This document shows, piece after piece, positions 1 to 9,068 of a stretch of 64,000 nt of DNA (positions are counted from its first letter, which is position 1; each line of letters begins with the position of its first letter). The notes under the pieces were generated by a model, which was not told the DNA's origin, did not search any database, and saw only the letters and a list, made by a program, of their open reading frames with translations. The position numbers and the translations under genes were made by a program. Origin of the DNA: Saccharicrinis sp963675435 (GTDB lineage Bacteria > Bacteroidota > Bacteroidia > Bacteroidales > Marinilabiliaceae); NCBI GenBank assembly GCA_963675435.1, contig OY776216.1:1054001-1118000 (forward strand), read 5' to 3'.

Positions 1-1
1 T

Positions 2-1018
2 TTTTTCGAAGGCAAAGCCCCTATGACACCTTTCATGAATTCTAATTTTGACAGTTCATTGCTGGCACACCTGATTCAACAAAGATATGTGTACGGCTTA
101 CCAGTTGAACGCATCATGAAATACCTAAATGAGATGGGCATTGACATTCCAAAGGCAACCACTCATGGATTAATTGAAAAATCAGCAGGGTTACTTGATA
201 GATTAATGCCAGTACTCAAAAATGCTATTTTAGCTGATTCCTACATTCATTTTGATGAAACCTACCACACTATATTAGGTGGTGATAAAGGAAGTCGCAA
301 GGGTTATTTTTGGAGTGCTTTTTCTCACCAAAACAATTTAATACAGTTCATTTATGAAAGTGGTTCACGAAGTAAGACGGTCTTCACTAATTATCTACCG
401 AAGGATTATAAAGGTGTTGTACAGACTGATGGATATAGTTCATACAAAGTTTTAGAAGGATGGGATTATCCCAAAGCAATACGCTTAGGTTGTGTTCAAC
501 ATTGCAAAAGAAAATTTATAGAGATCGGGGAACAACCCGAAGCTCTCGAAGTTATTAACCTATACAATCAATTTTATAGTATCCGAAAGAAAAAACCAAA
601 AGAAAAATGGAAAGAAGCTTCGCTAAAAGTATATATGAAGTTAGAAAAGAAACTCAGGGATATAGAAAAAGATCCTGAGATATTGCCGAACCACATATTA
701 GCTAAAGCTACAGCTTACTGTCTGAATGAATTAGAGTCCATTTACAACATTATCATATCTACCGAATACGATCTGGACAATAATATAATTGAACGACCTA
801 TGCGCTATATCAGCATTAGTCGTCGTAATTCGCTTTTTTGTGGTTCTAATGCTGGTGCCAGTAGAACTGCTATTCTTTATTCTCTAGCTATTTCATGCAG
901 ATTGAATAATATAAATACATTTTCCTATTTCAAGGATGTAATGCAGCGTTTGGCAGAAAGTCCAAAGATGACAAGTGAACAAATCCGAAACCTACTTCCA
1001 GATAGATGGGCTGAATAA
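2..1018 (+). CDS. tnpC: IS66 family transposase TnpC (5' partial)
   Basis: Carboxy-terminal two thirds of an IS66 TnpC transposase. The reading frame is open from base 2, so the protein starts outside the window; the ATG at 23 is internal and corresponds to a Met inside the complete copy at 2786-4249. The visible part carries the catalytic DDE region: FDETYH (first Asp), QTDGYSSY (second Asp) and NNIIERPMR (Glu). The translation matches the complete copy wherever both are present. It acts on the ends of its own element. It is followed by the element's own hairpin terminator. Confidence 0.9.
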   Translation, partial: FFEGKAPMTPFMNSNFDSSLLAHLIQQRYVYGLPVERIMKYLNEMGIDIPKATTHGLIEKSAGLLDRLMPVLKNAILADSYIHFDETYHTILGGDKGSRKGYFWSAFSHQNNLIQFIYESGSRSKTVFTNYLPKDYKGVVQTDGYSSYKVLEGWDYPKAIRLGCVQHCKRKFIEIGEQPEALEVINLYNQFYSIRKKKPKEKWKEASLKVYMKLEKKLRDIEKDPEILPNHILAKATAYCLNELESIYNIIISTEYDLDNNIIERPMRYISISRRNSLFCGSNAGASRTAILYSLAISCRLNNINTFSYFKDVMQRLAESPKMTSEQIRNLLPDRWAE

Positions 1019-1029
1019 AAGTAAAAAAC

Positions 1030-1067
1030 GCCCCATCAAATTAATAAATCTGATGGGGCATTTTTTT
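1030..1067 (+). terminator. Hairpin terminator of IS66 copy 1
   Basis: GCCCCATCA and TGATGGGGC form a 9-bp stem (1030-1038 with 1051-1059), followed by seven T. It ends the tnpC transcript inside the element. Confidence 0.85.
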
Positions 1068-1196
1068 GAAGGGGGGGTATGCGGAGACGGTTACTGAAAA
1101 TCAAGTTAATAAAACGTAGTCATGCGGTCTCGTACCTATGAAAAAATTAAATGAGTTCAAGAAGCTAAGTCATTTTATAGCAACAATGTAGAAAAT

Positions 1197-1559
1197 CTAA
1201 TAATTATTGGAATCTGTTGGAATAATCTCTGTTTTATTAGAATTTTTCCAATTGTGAGGTAAAAGATCTGCTAAATCTTTAGAGTAATCATTATTATAGC
1301 TTGGTATCTTTGTTAATACGTCGATTAACCATTCTCGAACATCAACATCACCTGCATTACAACAGCCTACTAAAGAATAAATGACAGCAGCGTTTTCGGA
1401 AGCTTCATGGTTACCGCAAAACAAATAATTTTTTCTTCCTATAGCCAAAGGTCTAATGGCATTTTCTGCCAAGTTGTTATCCAATTTATATCGACCATCT
1501 AAATGATAGCGTGATAATAGGTAAAAAAGGGAATACGTATATTTCAATGCTCTTCCCAT
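1197..1559 (-). pseudogene. Fragment of a second, different IS66 transposase
   Basis: A 120-residue open frame that matches only the carboxy-terminal end of IS66 TnpC proteins. It shows LDNNLAENAIRPLAIGRKN (Glu of the DDE triad) followed by YLFCGN and the usual C-terminal DLLPHNW. It differs clearly from the two near-identical copies in this window, whose motif is NNIIERPMRYISISRRN. There is no amino-terminal part on either side. It is a relic of an older insertion, cut off at its 5' side next to the IS982 remnant. Confidence 0.8.
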
Positions 1560-1585
1560 TCGTCCACTTAGTAAAACTTTCGGAT

Positions 1586-2613
1586 AACCTCAATTTGATT
1601 CTTAAATCGCACTATATCAATAAAATAACTTAAAATAAAATCATGTAATATTTTGAAATAAAAATGGATTTTGTTAATTTATAAGTTTGATAAACAGATA
1701 ATTAGAAGCAAAATTTATGTATGTAAGTAAAGATAAAATTACAGAAATTTTTGTTTTAGTCGATGAATTCTGCATTGAATTTGATAGGACAATCTCAAAC
1801 ATAGTTTGGGAAATAAGCCAAAGAAAAAGCCTAAAATGAACCATAGTGAAGTGATTACAATATTGGTATTATTTCATTTTGGCGCTTTCAAGAATCTTAA
1901 ACATTTTTATTTGTACTATGTAAAATAGCATTTCCACATACAGTTTCATACAGTAGATTCGTGGAATTGATGCAAAAAACAGCACTCCCAATGACCTTAT
2001 TTCTAGAGACATGTTGCCTAGGCAATTGTACTGGAATATCTTATGTTGACTCAACTCCTATTCGTGTATGTAAGAATAAATGAATACCAAGACATAAGGT
2101 TTTTGATGGTATAGCACAGCGTGGTAAGTCCACTATGGGTTACTTCTATGGTTTTAAACTTCATTTTATTATCAACGAATAGGGTGAAATCCTAAACTTT
2201 ATAATTACATCAGGGAATACAGACGATAGAGAACCTCTTAAAAACTAAAAGTTTATTGATAAAATTAAAGGTAAACTTTACGCTGATAAAGGATGTTTTT
2301 CTCAGAAGTTAGCTGAAATTTTTTTTGTAGATTGACTCCACCTTATTACCTACTTAAGAAATAATATGAGGAATGTTATCTTGGAAATGAAGGATAAATT
2401 ATTACTTCGAAAAAGATCTGTTATTGAGACTATTAACGATGAGCTTAAAATATTTGTTCAATTGAACATTCGAGCCACAGTTCCTTTGGAAATTTCATTA
2501 CAAATATGATTTCTGGATTCATAGTCTATTCATTTTTTCCAAAGAAACCCGCAATTAAAGTTGATGAAATTAAGTCTAATCAATTAGCCTTATTTTAGAA
2601 TCAAACTCGGGTT
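1586..2613 (+). mobile_element. Degenerate IS982-family element
   Basis: About 1,028 bp, the usual size of IS982 elements, containing a broken IS982 transposase frame. The right terminus ATCAAACTCGGGTT (2600-2613) is clear. A degenerate left terminus (AACCTCAATTTGAT, from 1586) matches its reverse complement with three mismatches. The same terminus caps the 253-bp repeats at 16030 and 40505. The left flank is the IS66 relic and the right flank is chemotaxis-receptor sequence, so the element marks a rearranged junction. Confidence 0.75.
1717..2598 (+). pseudogene. IS982 family transposase, decayed
   Basis: Reading from ATG 1717 gives MYVSKDKITEIFVLVDEF, the start of IS982 transposases. Further family segments follow in shifting frames: FIDSTP-like and CKNK near 2045-2080, GIAQRGKSTMGYFYGFKLHF near 2110-2165, a DDREPLK region near 2225, LRKRSVIETINDELK near 2405-2445, and a C-terminal SGFIVYSFFPKKP near 2515-2550. 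Several in-frame stops and shifts lie between them, so the gene is dead. The stop at 2596-2598 lies just before the element terminus. No active partner copy is visible in the window, although the repeats at 16030 and 40505 share its ends. Confidence 0.8.
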
Positions 2614-2709
2614 ACTAGCTTTTAATGTTGCTATAGAAGCTGCAAATTCAGGTGAACAAGGTAAAGGTTTTGCGGTAGTCGCAAATGAAGTAAGAAAATT
2701 GGCAGAAAG
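2614..2709 (+). pseudogene. Methyl-accepting chemotaxis protein fragment, upstream of IS66
   Basis: Encodes LLAFNVAIEAANSGEQGK and then GFAVVANEVRKLAER, the hairpin-tip signalling motif of methyl-accepting chemotaxis proteins that contacts CheA and CheW. Everything amino-terminal to it is missing and replaced by the IS982 remnant. The frame runs into the IS66 element at 2710. Its continuation is at 4757. Confidence 0.85.
2702..2709. repeat. 8-bp target site duplication of IS66 copy 2 (left)
   Basis: GCAGAAAG at 2702-2709 is repeated exactly at 4757-4764 immediately outside the two IS66 termini. Eight bp is the usual duplication for this family. Confidence 0.9.
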
Positions 2710-2737
2710 GTAACCGTCTCCGCATACCCCCCCTTCA

Positions 2738-2774
2738 AAAAAATGCCCCATCAGATTTATTAATTTGATGGGGC
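2738..2774 (-). terminator. Hairpin terminator of IS66 copy 2
   Basis: Mirror image of the hairpin in copy 1: a 9-bp GC-rich stem (2745-2753 with 2766-2774) followed, on the minus strand, by seven T. It lies just after the tnpC stop. Confidence 0.85.
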
Positions 2775-2785
2775 GTTTTTTACTT

Positions 2786-4249
2786 TTATTCAGCCCATCT
2801 ATCTGGAAGTAGGTTTCGGATTTGTTCACTTGTCATCTTTGGACTTTCTGCCAAACGCTGCATTACATCCTTGAAATAGGAAAATGTATTTATATTATTC
2901 AATCTGCATGAAATAGCTAGAGAATAAAGAATAGCAGTTCTACTGGCACCAGCATTAGAACCACAAAAAAGCGAATTACGACGACTAATGCTGATATAGC
3001 GCATAGGTCGTTCAATTATATTATTGTCCAGATCGTATTCGGTAGATATGATAATGTTGTAAATGGACTCTAATTCATTCAGACAGTAAGCTGTAGCTTT
3101 AGCTAATATGTGGTTCGGCAATATCTCAGGATCTTTTTCTATATCCCTGAGTTTCTTTTCTAACTTCATATATACTTTTAGCGAAGCTTCTTTCCATTTT
3201 TCTTTTGGTTTTTTCTTTCGGATACTATAAAATTGATTGTATAGGTTAATAACTTCGAGAGCTTCGGGTTGTTCCCCGATCTCTATAAATTTTCTTTTGC
3301 AATGTTGAACACAACCTAAGCGTATTGCTTTGGGATAATCCCATCCTTCTAAAACTTTGTATGAACTATATCCATCAGTCTGTACAACACCTTTATAATC
3401 CTTCGGTAGATAATTAGTGAAGACCGTCTTACTTCGTGAACCACTTTCATAAATGAACTGTATTAAATTGTTTTGGTGAGAAAAAGCACTCCAAAAATAA
3501 CCCTTGCGACTTCCTTTATCACCACCTAATATAGTGTGGTAGGTTTCATCAAAATGAATGTAGGAATCAGCTAAAATAGCATTTTTGAGTACTGGCATTA
3601 ATCTATCAAGTAACCCTGCTGATTTTTCAATTAATCCATGAGTGGTTGCCTTTGGAATGTCAATGCCCATCTCATTTAGGTATTTCATGATGCGTTCAAC
3701 TGGTAAGCCGTACACATATCTTTGTTGAATCAGGTGTGCCAGCAATGAACTGTCAAAATTAGAATTCATGAAAGGTGTCATAGGGGCTTTGCCTTCGAAA
3801 AAATCATCGCCCATTCTATATTTTTTACAGTGGTAAATATGTTTGATAAGACGGGGTGGAATATACTCATACCTTATCACATCGCGATAAAACAGGTAAA
3901 CGGCAGCCTTTTCGTCAAAGCTAGCATCGGAAGGCATAACATCTTCTACAAGCTCTTCGATATTATCATATACTTTTCTTTTGGCTCCATTATTACCTCT
4001 TTGTTTGGGAGTAGGAGCCTTAGGTGTATTCGCAGGTACAGATGTTGTATTCTTGCGTTTTTCGGTATTTTTAGGAAGGTTAATCTGTGCAAAGCGCTTC
4101 AGCTTTTCAGCACCTTTATCCTTCTCCAGAATCGCTGCTTTTAATGCAGTCAACTCTTTAGTAAGTTCTTCTACGGTACTCATTAACTTTGCATTTTGCT
4201 CCTTAAAAAAAGCCACTAACTCCTTGTCTGTCATGACATAAAGATACAA
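2786..4249 (-). CDS. tnpC: IS66 family transposase TnpC
   Basis: A 487-residue transposase, full length for the family. The start may be the sixth codon (MTDKELVAFF, 4234) rather than the first. The amino-terminal 50 residues form a leucine-rich coiled coil (LMSTVEELTKELTALKAAI). A basic, proline-rich linker follows, then the family's DNA-binding region with HIYHCKKYRMGDDFF. The catalytic core has FDETYH, QTDGYSSY and a Glu in NNIIERPMR. It lies 59 bp downstream of tnpB in the same orientation. It differs from the fragment at 1197 and matches the partial copy at the left edge. Confidence 0.93.
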   Translation of the reverse strand: MYLYVMTDKELVAFFKEQNAKLMSTVEELTKELTALKAAILEKDKGAEKLKRFAQINLPKNTEKRKNTTSVPANTPKAPTPKQRGNNGAKRKVYDNIEELVEDVMPSDASFDEKAAVYLFYRDVIRYEYIPPRLIKHIYHCKKYRMGDDFFEGKAPMTPFMNSNFDSSLLAHLIQQRYVYGLPVERIMKYLNEMGIDIPKATTHGLIEKSAGLLDRLMPVLKNAILADSYIHFDETYHTILGGDKGSRKGYFWSAFSHQNNLIQFIYESGSRSKTVFTNYLPKDYKGVVQTDGYSSYKVLEGWDYPKAIRLGCVQHCKRKFIEIGEQPEALEVINLYNQFYSIRKKKPKEKWKEASLKVYMKLEKKLRDIEKDPEILPNHILAKATAYCLNELESIYNIIISTEYDLDNNIIERPMRYISISRRNSLFCGSNAGASRTAILYSLAISCRLNNINTFSYFKDVMQRLAESPKMTSEQIRNLLPDRWAE

Positions 4250-4308
4250 AAAAAGTGCGGTTTTACCATAAGAAAATCATACTATCTTCCATCTTTAATC
4301 TCTCTATA

Positions 4309-4713
4309 TCAAAGAGTTAACTGGGCTTTTATCCGTAATTCGTTAGAGCTACTTTTGTGTTTTATGGCATTAACCATTTTGTCTAAAATATCATGTTCAA
4401 GCTCAATAAAAGCACCTTTTCTTAGTTGTTGTGGTAGCGTATAACATCCTAATTCCAGCTTTTTGTTATAAAGAACAAATCCTTCCCTTTGCCATCGTAG
4501 TACCTTGATAGATTTACGTGTCTTGCCAATGAAGACATACCCATCGCCATTGAGCGCATTCATATTTCCTGATATTTTTACCAGGTGATAAAGTGAATGA
4601 ATTCCTTTTCGCATGTCGACTGGCTCGCAAAAAAAGTAAAAACGTGTATCCTCTGTGAAATTAAAAATCATAATGTATCCTTTGATGTGAGAAATATGGA
4701 TACAAAGCTTCAA
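4309..4713 (-). CDS. tnpB: IS66 family accessory protein TnpB (Orf2)
   Basis: A 134-residue frame. The likely real start is Met15 (MIFNFTEDTRFYFF, at 4671), which gives the usual family size of about 115-120 residues. It has the TnpB signatures FFCEPVDMRKGIHSLY near the amino end, DGYVFIGKTRKSIKVLRW in the middle, and WQREGFVLYNKKLE. TnpB is required for transposition of IS66 elements, but its biochemical role is not settled. It lies first in the leftward tnpB-tnpC unit. I see no tnpA between it and the element end at 4756. Confidence 0.9.
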   Translation of the reverse strand: MKLCIHISHIKGYIMIFNFTEDTRFYFFCEPVDMRKGIHSLYHLVKISGNMNALNGDGYVFIGKTRKSIKVLRWQREGFVLYNKKLELGCYTLPQQLRKGAFIELEHDILDKMVNAIKHKSSSNELRIKAQLTL

Positions 4714-4756
4714 AGTTTTATCACATAAAACTATACGCCATTGTGGAGACGCTTAC

Positions 4757-5074
4757 GCAGAAAGAAGAAAAGAGGCTACATAGCAAATAGAAAGTGATGT
4801 GCTGAATGGCCTAAAAATGTGTGAGATTGCAGGGGTTGAATGGTGAGTATACTTCCGGATATTGCATTGGCGTTTGATTTAGTATAAGAAATTGCTGCAG
4901 CCAGTATGGAGCAAACACAAGGAGCTGGCTGATCAGGTAAATAACGCCATACAACAATTAAATTGTGTAACGCAACAAAATGCTGCCACCCGTGAAGAAT
5001 TAGCTGCTCAGTCAGAGGAAATGTCAAATCATGCTGGTAAATTAAAAGATTTGGTTTTTTATTTTAAAATCTAA
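4757..5074 (+). pseudogene. Methyl-accepting chemotaxis protein fragment, downstream of IS66
   Basis: Continuation of the receptor relic at 2614. It begins with the duplicated GCAGAAAG and then passes through a frame-broken stretch. From about 4905 it encodes a recognisable receptor C-terminus: ADQVNNAIQQLNCVTQQNAA, then EELAAQSEEMSNHAGKLKDL and a terminal VFYFKI. The break in the middle (about 4770-4900) carries several frame changes, so the gene was decaying besides being cut by IS66. No other chemotaxis gene is in the window. Confidence 0.8.
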
Positions 5075-5107
5075 TATCTATCATTTAATATAACTTTTAG
5101 TTTATAA

Positions 5108-5141
5108 AAAAAGCGTTAAGGAGCAATCCGAAACGCTTTTT
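5108..5141. terminator. Bidirectional hairpin terminator
   Basis: AAAAAGCGTT (5108-5117) pairs with AACGCTTTTT (5132-5141) and is bordered by A and T runs, so it can work both ways. It lies between the end of the chemotaxis relic and the end of the epimerase gene. Confidence 0.75.
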
Positions 5142-5164
5142 GTGTTTTTATAAGTAATATAAGT

Positions 5165-6289
5165 TTACTCTGCTTTAAACTTATAAATTGTTGTTGTATG
5201 ATACTCTTCTCCAGGTTGAACTAAAGTAGATGGAAAATTTTCCTGATTTGGAGAATTTGGGAAGTGTTGAGTTTCAAGACAAAGACTTTCACGGTAATTT
5301 AATTTCTTACCATATTTACCATCAAATTCTCCTGAAATAAAGTTTCCTCCATAGAATTGAATTCCTGGTTCTGTAGTTAATACATCCATTGTTCTTCCTG
5401 AAACAGGATCTTTTAATGTTGCAGCTAAAGTAAATGCTTCATTATTAGTATTTAATACCCAGTTGTGATCATAACCACCACCAAGTTTTAATTGTCCATT
5501 ATCATCATTAACTCTTGCACCAATAACAGTTGGAGTTCTGAAATCAAAAGGAGTACCTTCTACTGTAGCAATCTCTCCTGTTGGGATTAATCCTGCATCA
5601 ACAGGAGTATATCCATCGGCATTAATCATTAATAAATGATCGTTAATTGTTCCAGAACCTTCTCCTGCAAGATTAAAATAAGTATGGTTTGTTAAGTTAA
5701 TATGTGTAGGTTTATCAGTTGTAGCAAAATACTCTATTTTTAATTCATCAGCATCTGTTAATTCATATACAACTTTAATCTCTGCAGTGCCAGGATATCC
5801 TTGCTCACCATCAGCTGAAGTATAAGTTAGCTCAAGTTTGTTTTCACCTACTTGTTTTGCATCCCAAACTTGTTTATGAAAACCTAGAGAACCACCGTGT
5901 AGAGAGTTCTCTCCATCGTTAATATCTAACTTAAAAGTATCTTCTTCAATTACAAACTGACCTTTACCAATACGGTTTCCATAGCGGCCTATTAAAGCAC
6001 CAAAATACGTTTCTGTATTGTTGATATATGCATCAATATTGTTGTACCCAATACTCACATCAGCAAATGTTCCATTTTTGTCAGGTACCCAAAGAGAGAC
6101 AATACGTCCTCCATAGTTTGTAATTTGAGTTACCAGTCCGTTTTTATTTTTAAGGGTAAATAGATTAACTTCTTTACCGTTAATTGTTTTTGAAAAGTTT
6201 TTTGCGTCCATTAATTGAATGTCTTGCTTTTTTTCACTTGTACAGCTAATCGCAAAAACAAAAATTAACGCATAAATTAAATTCTTCAT
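5165..6289 (-). CDS. galM: Aldose 1-epimerase, lipoprotein (galactose mutarotase)
   Basis: A 374-residue GalM-family enzyme that interconverts alpha and beta anomers of free aldoses such as arabinose or galactose. It starts with a lipoprotein signal peptide (MKNLIYALIFVFAISCTSEK, Cys16 as lipidation site), so it works outside the inner membrane. Family motifs: NYGGRIVSLWVPD near residue 60, NLTNHTYFNLAG near 200 (catalytic His), and CLETQHFPNSPN near 340 (catalytic Glu). It is the last gene of the leftward decayed PUL, 109 bp after the GH43 gene. The reading frame is intact and could still be functional, although the PUL's susC, susD and HTCS genes are damaged. Confidence 0.93.
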   Translation of the reverse strand: MKNLIYALIFVFAISCTSEKKQDIQLMDAKNFSKTINGKEVNLFTLKNKNGLVTQITNYGGRIVSLWVPDKNGTFADVSIGYNNIDAYINNTETYFGALIGRYGNRIGKGQFVIEEDTFKLDINDGENSLHGGSLGFHKQVWDAKQVGENKLELTYTSADGEQGYPGTAEIKVVYELTDADELKIEYFATTDKPTHINLTNHTYFNLAGEGSGTINDHLLMINADGYTPVDAGLIPTGEIATVEGTPFDFRTPTVIGARVNDDNGQLKLGGGYDHNWVLNTNNEAFTLAATLKDPVSGRTMDVLTTEPGIQFYGGNFISGEFDGKYGKKLNYRESLCLETQHFPNSPNQENFPSTLVQPGEEYHTTTIYKFKAE

Positions 6290-6398
6290 AGGTTTAAATA
6301 ATTTTGTCGTTTTTAGAAATGTATGTTTTGAAAAACCTAAAGATAGATATTTATATAAAATTTCTGCATAATTATTTTAAACGAATTAGCACTAGTTA

Positions 6399-7409
6399 TT
6401 ATAAGTTCTCTTTGCATACAATGGGCCAACCTTCTTTATCCCATTGCATATCCAAAATGATTAGTTTGGGTTTTCCTTCATCCTTAGCATCATAACCATG
6501 AAATACCAGATAATCTTTGCCATTAAATGTATAAGCAGAATTATGTCCTACTCCGTACCAGTTTTCATCTCCTTGTAAAACTATAGAACCACCTCCTTTT
6601 GCCATGTCTTTTCCCATCTTGTCTATAAATGGACCTTTGATGTTTTTAGAGCGACCAATAATCATTTTGTACGTACTGTTAATTCCCTTGCAGCAATAAT
6701 CAATTGAAGCAAAAAGGTAGTAGTAATTTCCTTTTTTAAAGATAAAAGGTGCTTCAATTGCATTTGCTCCTGCATCAACTGGATTATTATCAACTGCTGG
6801 TGGATTAGGATCGTCAGTTGATTTTTTGCGGGATGCTATTGTTGTTATATCATCTAAATCACCAACCACATTTGTGGCTTCGGAGGAAAGTTGAACTATT
6901 TTGAGTCCATCCCAAAAGGATCCAAATGTCATATATGGAGTGTTATCCTCAGATACAATTAAGTTTGGATCGATGGCGTTCCAATTGGTTATACCGGGGA
7001 ATGATTGTATTACTTTTCCATGATCTACCCATTTGAATTCAGGATCTTTAGGATCTAAGGTTTTATTGGTGGCTAGTCCAATACAAGATGTGTTTTTACC
7101 AAAAGTAGAAACTGAGTAGTACAAATAATACTGATTGTTAAAATAAGCAATATCCGGAGCCCAGATATGACCTTTAAACCCATTAACTGCATCTTTAGCC
7201 CATTGTGGAGCTTCCTTAAATACAGGTTTTTCTTTAGACCAGTTTTTCATATCTGGTGATGACCATACACTAATTCCCCAACCTGTACAATACAAATAGT
7301 AGGTGTCATTTTCCTGAATCATTACAGGATCATGTACAATAATATCTTGTGAAAATACTATTGATAATAGCATGAAGTTAAGAATTAGTATATATGCTAA
7401 GCTTTTCAT
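6399..7409 (-). CDS. GH43 glycoside hydrolase, arabinan endo-1,5-alpha-L-arabinosidase-like
   Basis: A 336-residue five-bladed beta-propeller hydrolase of family GH43. The signal peptide MKSLAYILILNFMLLSIVFS is cleaved before QDIIVHDP; there is no lipobox, so it is probably periplasmic or secreted. The catalytic triad fits GH43: base Asp27 in VHDPVM, modulator Asp147 in WNAIDPN, acid Glu219 in IEAPFIF. HIWAPDIAYF and YYLYYSVSTFG are typical of arabinanase-type members. It sits downstream of the susD pseudogene beyond a strong hairpin terminator (7461-7499) and upstream of the epimerase. Arabinan is the likely substrate by motif and by comparison with the second PUL; endo or exo action cannot be decided here. 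Confidence 0.88.
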   Translation of the reverse strand: MKSLAYILILNFMLLSIVFSQDIIVHDPVMIQENDTYYLYCTGWGISVWSSPDMKNWSKEKPVFKEAPQWAKDAVNGFKGHIWAPDIAYFNNQYYLYYSVSTFGKNTSCIGLATNKTLDPKDPEFKWVDHGKVIQSFPGITNWNAIDPNLIVSEDNTPYMTFGSFWDGLKIVQLSSEATNVVGDLDDITTIASRKKSTDDPNPPAVDNNPVDAGANAIEAPFIFKKGNYYYLFASIDYCCKGINSTYKMIIGRSKNIKGPFIDKMGKDMAKGGGSIVLQGDENWYGVGHNSAYTFNGKDYLVFHGYDAKDEGKPKLIILDMQWDKEGWPIVCKENL

Positions 7410-7460
7410 GAGTCTTGATTTAGAATATTTGCGATAGAATTTCTACCAGTAGAATTATAA

Positions 7461-7499
7461 AAATAAAGGTAAGCATGTTAACTGTGCTTACCTTTATTT
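7461..7499 (-). terminator. Strong hairpin terminator after the susD pseudogene
   Basis: AAATAAAGGTAAGCA (7461-7475) pairs with TGCTTACCTTTATTT (7485-7499), a 15-bp stem with A and T runs on both sides. It would separate susC-susD from the GH43 and galM genes. A terminator in the same relative place follows the susD of the second PUL (18205-18240). Confidence 0.85.
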
Positions 7500-7514
7500 A
7501 ATTAATCTTTACCA

Positions 7515-9047
7515 CTACCAACCCGTATTCTGGTCGTAATTTGGATTTTTATCTAATTCAGCAGGAGGTATTGGAAAATATTCACGCCCTTGTATATACC
7601 CTGAGAATTCAGCATCGTGCTCTTTTAGTTCAGCTAGTCTGTTGGCGTCGTAAAGCCATCCCCAACGCACTATATCTTCAAAACGAATACCTTCAAAAGC
7701 AAATTCTAAAGCTTTTTCATGAGATAGTTGGCCGTAAAATTCCTCTTTGCTCATTTCTGCAATATCATCGCTTATATCTGGCAAATTTGATCTATTTCGT
7801 ACAAACTGAATATAATCTCCGGCAATATCTGCATTTCCTAATTCGTATTGACATTCTGCATACATCATTAAAACTTCAGCATAGCGCATTACTCTTTCAT
7901 TAATGTCCGAGCGCCAATCTGTTTCGTCTGGTTTTTCCGAACTATAGGCATTAGTATATTTTCTAATAAAGAATTTGCCCCATCTGCTTTCGTCAAAAGC
8001 ATCACGAAATTGTTTTCCATACATGGTACAACTAGGGTCATCGTAACTCATACTAATAGTTGCACGACTATCAACTTGACCATCAATATCAGGTTCAATC
8101 ATATATTCATCATAAATCCATTGAGTAGCTTCTGCATCACCAAATCCATACGGAGTTGGAGCAAAGGTAACAGCATGCGCTGTAGTTTTAGACCAATCAG
8201 GACCAGGTTCACTTACCCATCCAAGAACAGTACCCCCAACACTTCTATCTAATTGTATTTCAAATATAGATTCAATATTATTTTCATTAACTGTTGTAAA
8301 GTTATCTGCATAATTTGGTGCTAAATCATAAATACCAAGACCAATTACTTGTTTCAATAATTTTGAAGCGTTATCATAGTCATGGTTCATAAGATATGAT
8401 TTTCCAGCGAAAGCTAACGCAGCACCTTTGGTTGCACGACCAAGATTAAGTTCGTCGTATGAAACAGGTAGTAATTTTGAGGCTTCAGTAAAGTCTGCGA
8501 TTACAGCAGCCCAAGATTCTTCAGGAGTGGCTTGTGTTGGGTATAAGTCGCTATCATCCTGATATGTACGCATTACAAGAGGGATGTTATTATAGAATTA
8601 AACAAGATAGTAGTAGGAAAGACCCCTCAAAAACAATACTTCCCCTTTGTATTGGTTATAAGTATCTTGTGATGTAAATTCTACATTATCAATATTTTCT
8701 AATACTTGATTGGCTCTGTTGATAACTCCATAAAATGATGTCCAAGGCCATTGTGCCATGATAGGGTCATCAGCAATATTAAATTTACCTGTTAAACTTA
8801 ATACAGGCCATGGGCTAAAACTTTTTATATCATCACCTTTTAAACTTAATGCAAAAGGGGCAAAACGTAACCAAGTACCATCATATAATAGACCTGCATA
8901 TGTAGCAGTAACACCAGCCTTTATGTCAGCTTCCTTATTTCCGAAGGTTTCAGTGGTTTGCAAATTAGGATTACTTAATTCCAACCACTCATCTTTACAT
9001 CCTACTAATAAGATTAATATAGGAATTATAATATATTTAAATTTCAT
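7515..9047 (-). pseudogene. SusD/RagB-family lipoprotein, interrupted by one stop codon
   Basis: A SusD-like outer-membrane glycan-binding lipoprotein of about 510 codons. Signal peptide MKFKYIIIPILILLVGCKDE has a lipobox with Cys17. One in-frame TAA at 8598-8600 splits it into 149 N-terminal residues and a 3' part. Translation continues in the same frame as FYNNIPLVMRTYQDD, so there is no frameshift, only a nonsense codon in the conserved region LSYYYLV-x-FYNNIPLV. The downstream half can be read from an ATG at 8573. The C-terminal SusD signature PIPPAELDKNPNYDQNTGW is present. It lies 21 bp after susC. A sequencing error is possible, but the neighbouring susC and HTCS genes are also damaged. 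Confidence 0.88.
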
Positions 9048-9068
9048 ATATAAGCTATTTATTGTTTA

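Larger units (their letters stand above)
1..1094 (+). mobile_element. IS66-family element, copy 1 (left part outside window)
   Basis: The right-hand 1,094 bp of an IS66-family insertion sequence. Its right end reads GGAGACGGTTAC at 1083-1094, the same terminus as the complete copy at 2710. The segment is the reverse complement of 2710-3803, apparently without differences wherever I compared them, including the runs of 7 G and 7 T near the end. The copies are therefore recent, and they make a large inverted repeat with about 1.6 kb between. The left end and target duplication are outside the window. Confidence 0.9.
2710..4756 (-). mobile_element. Complete IS66-family insertion sequence, copy 2
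   Basis: A 2,047-bp element with imperfect inverted ends: GTAACCGTCTCCGCA at 2710 and, read inward from 4756, GTAAGCGTCTCCACA. It is flanked by the 8-bp duplication GCAGAAAG. It carries tnpB and tnpC in one leftward unit and no recognisable tnpA, so it belongs to a reduced IS66 layout. It interrupts a chemotaxis-receptor relic. Both genes look intact, so it may still be mobile. Confidence 0.93.

Noticed and set aside
1869..2054. Minus-strand 61-residue frame
   Set aside because: It is antisense to the IS982 transposase relic and shows no protein-like pattern.
4892..5074. Independent 60-residue gene
   Set aside because: It is only the carboxy end of the broken chemotaxis receptor.
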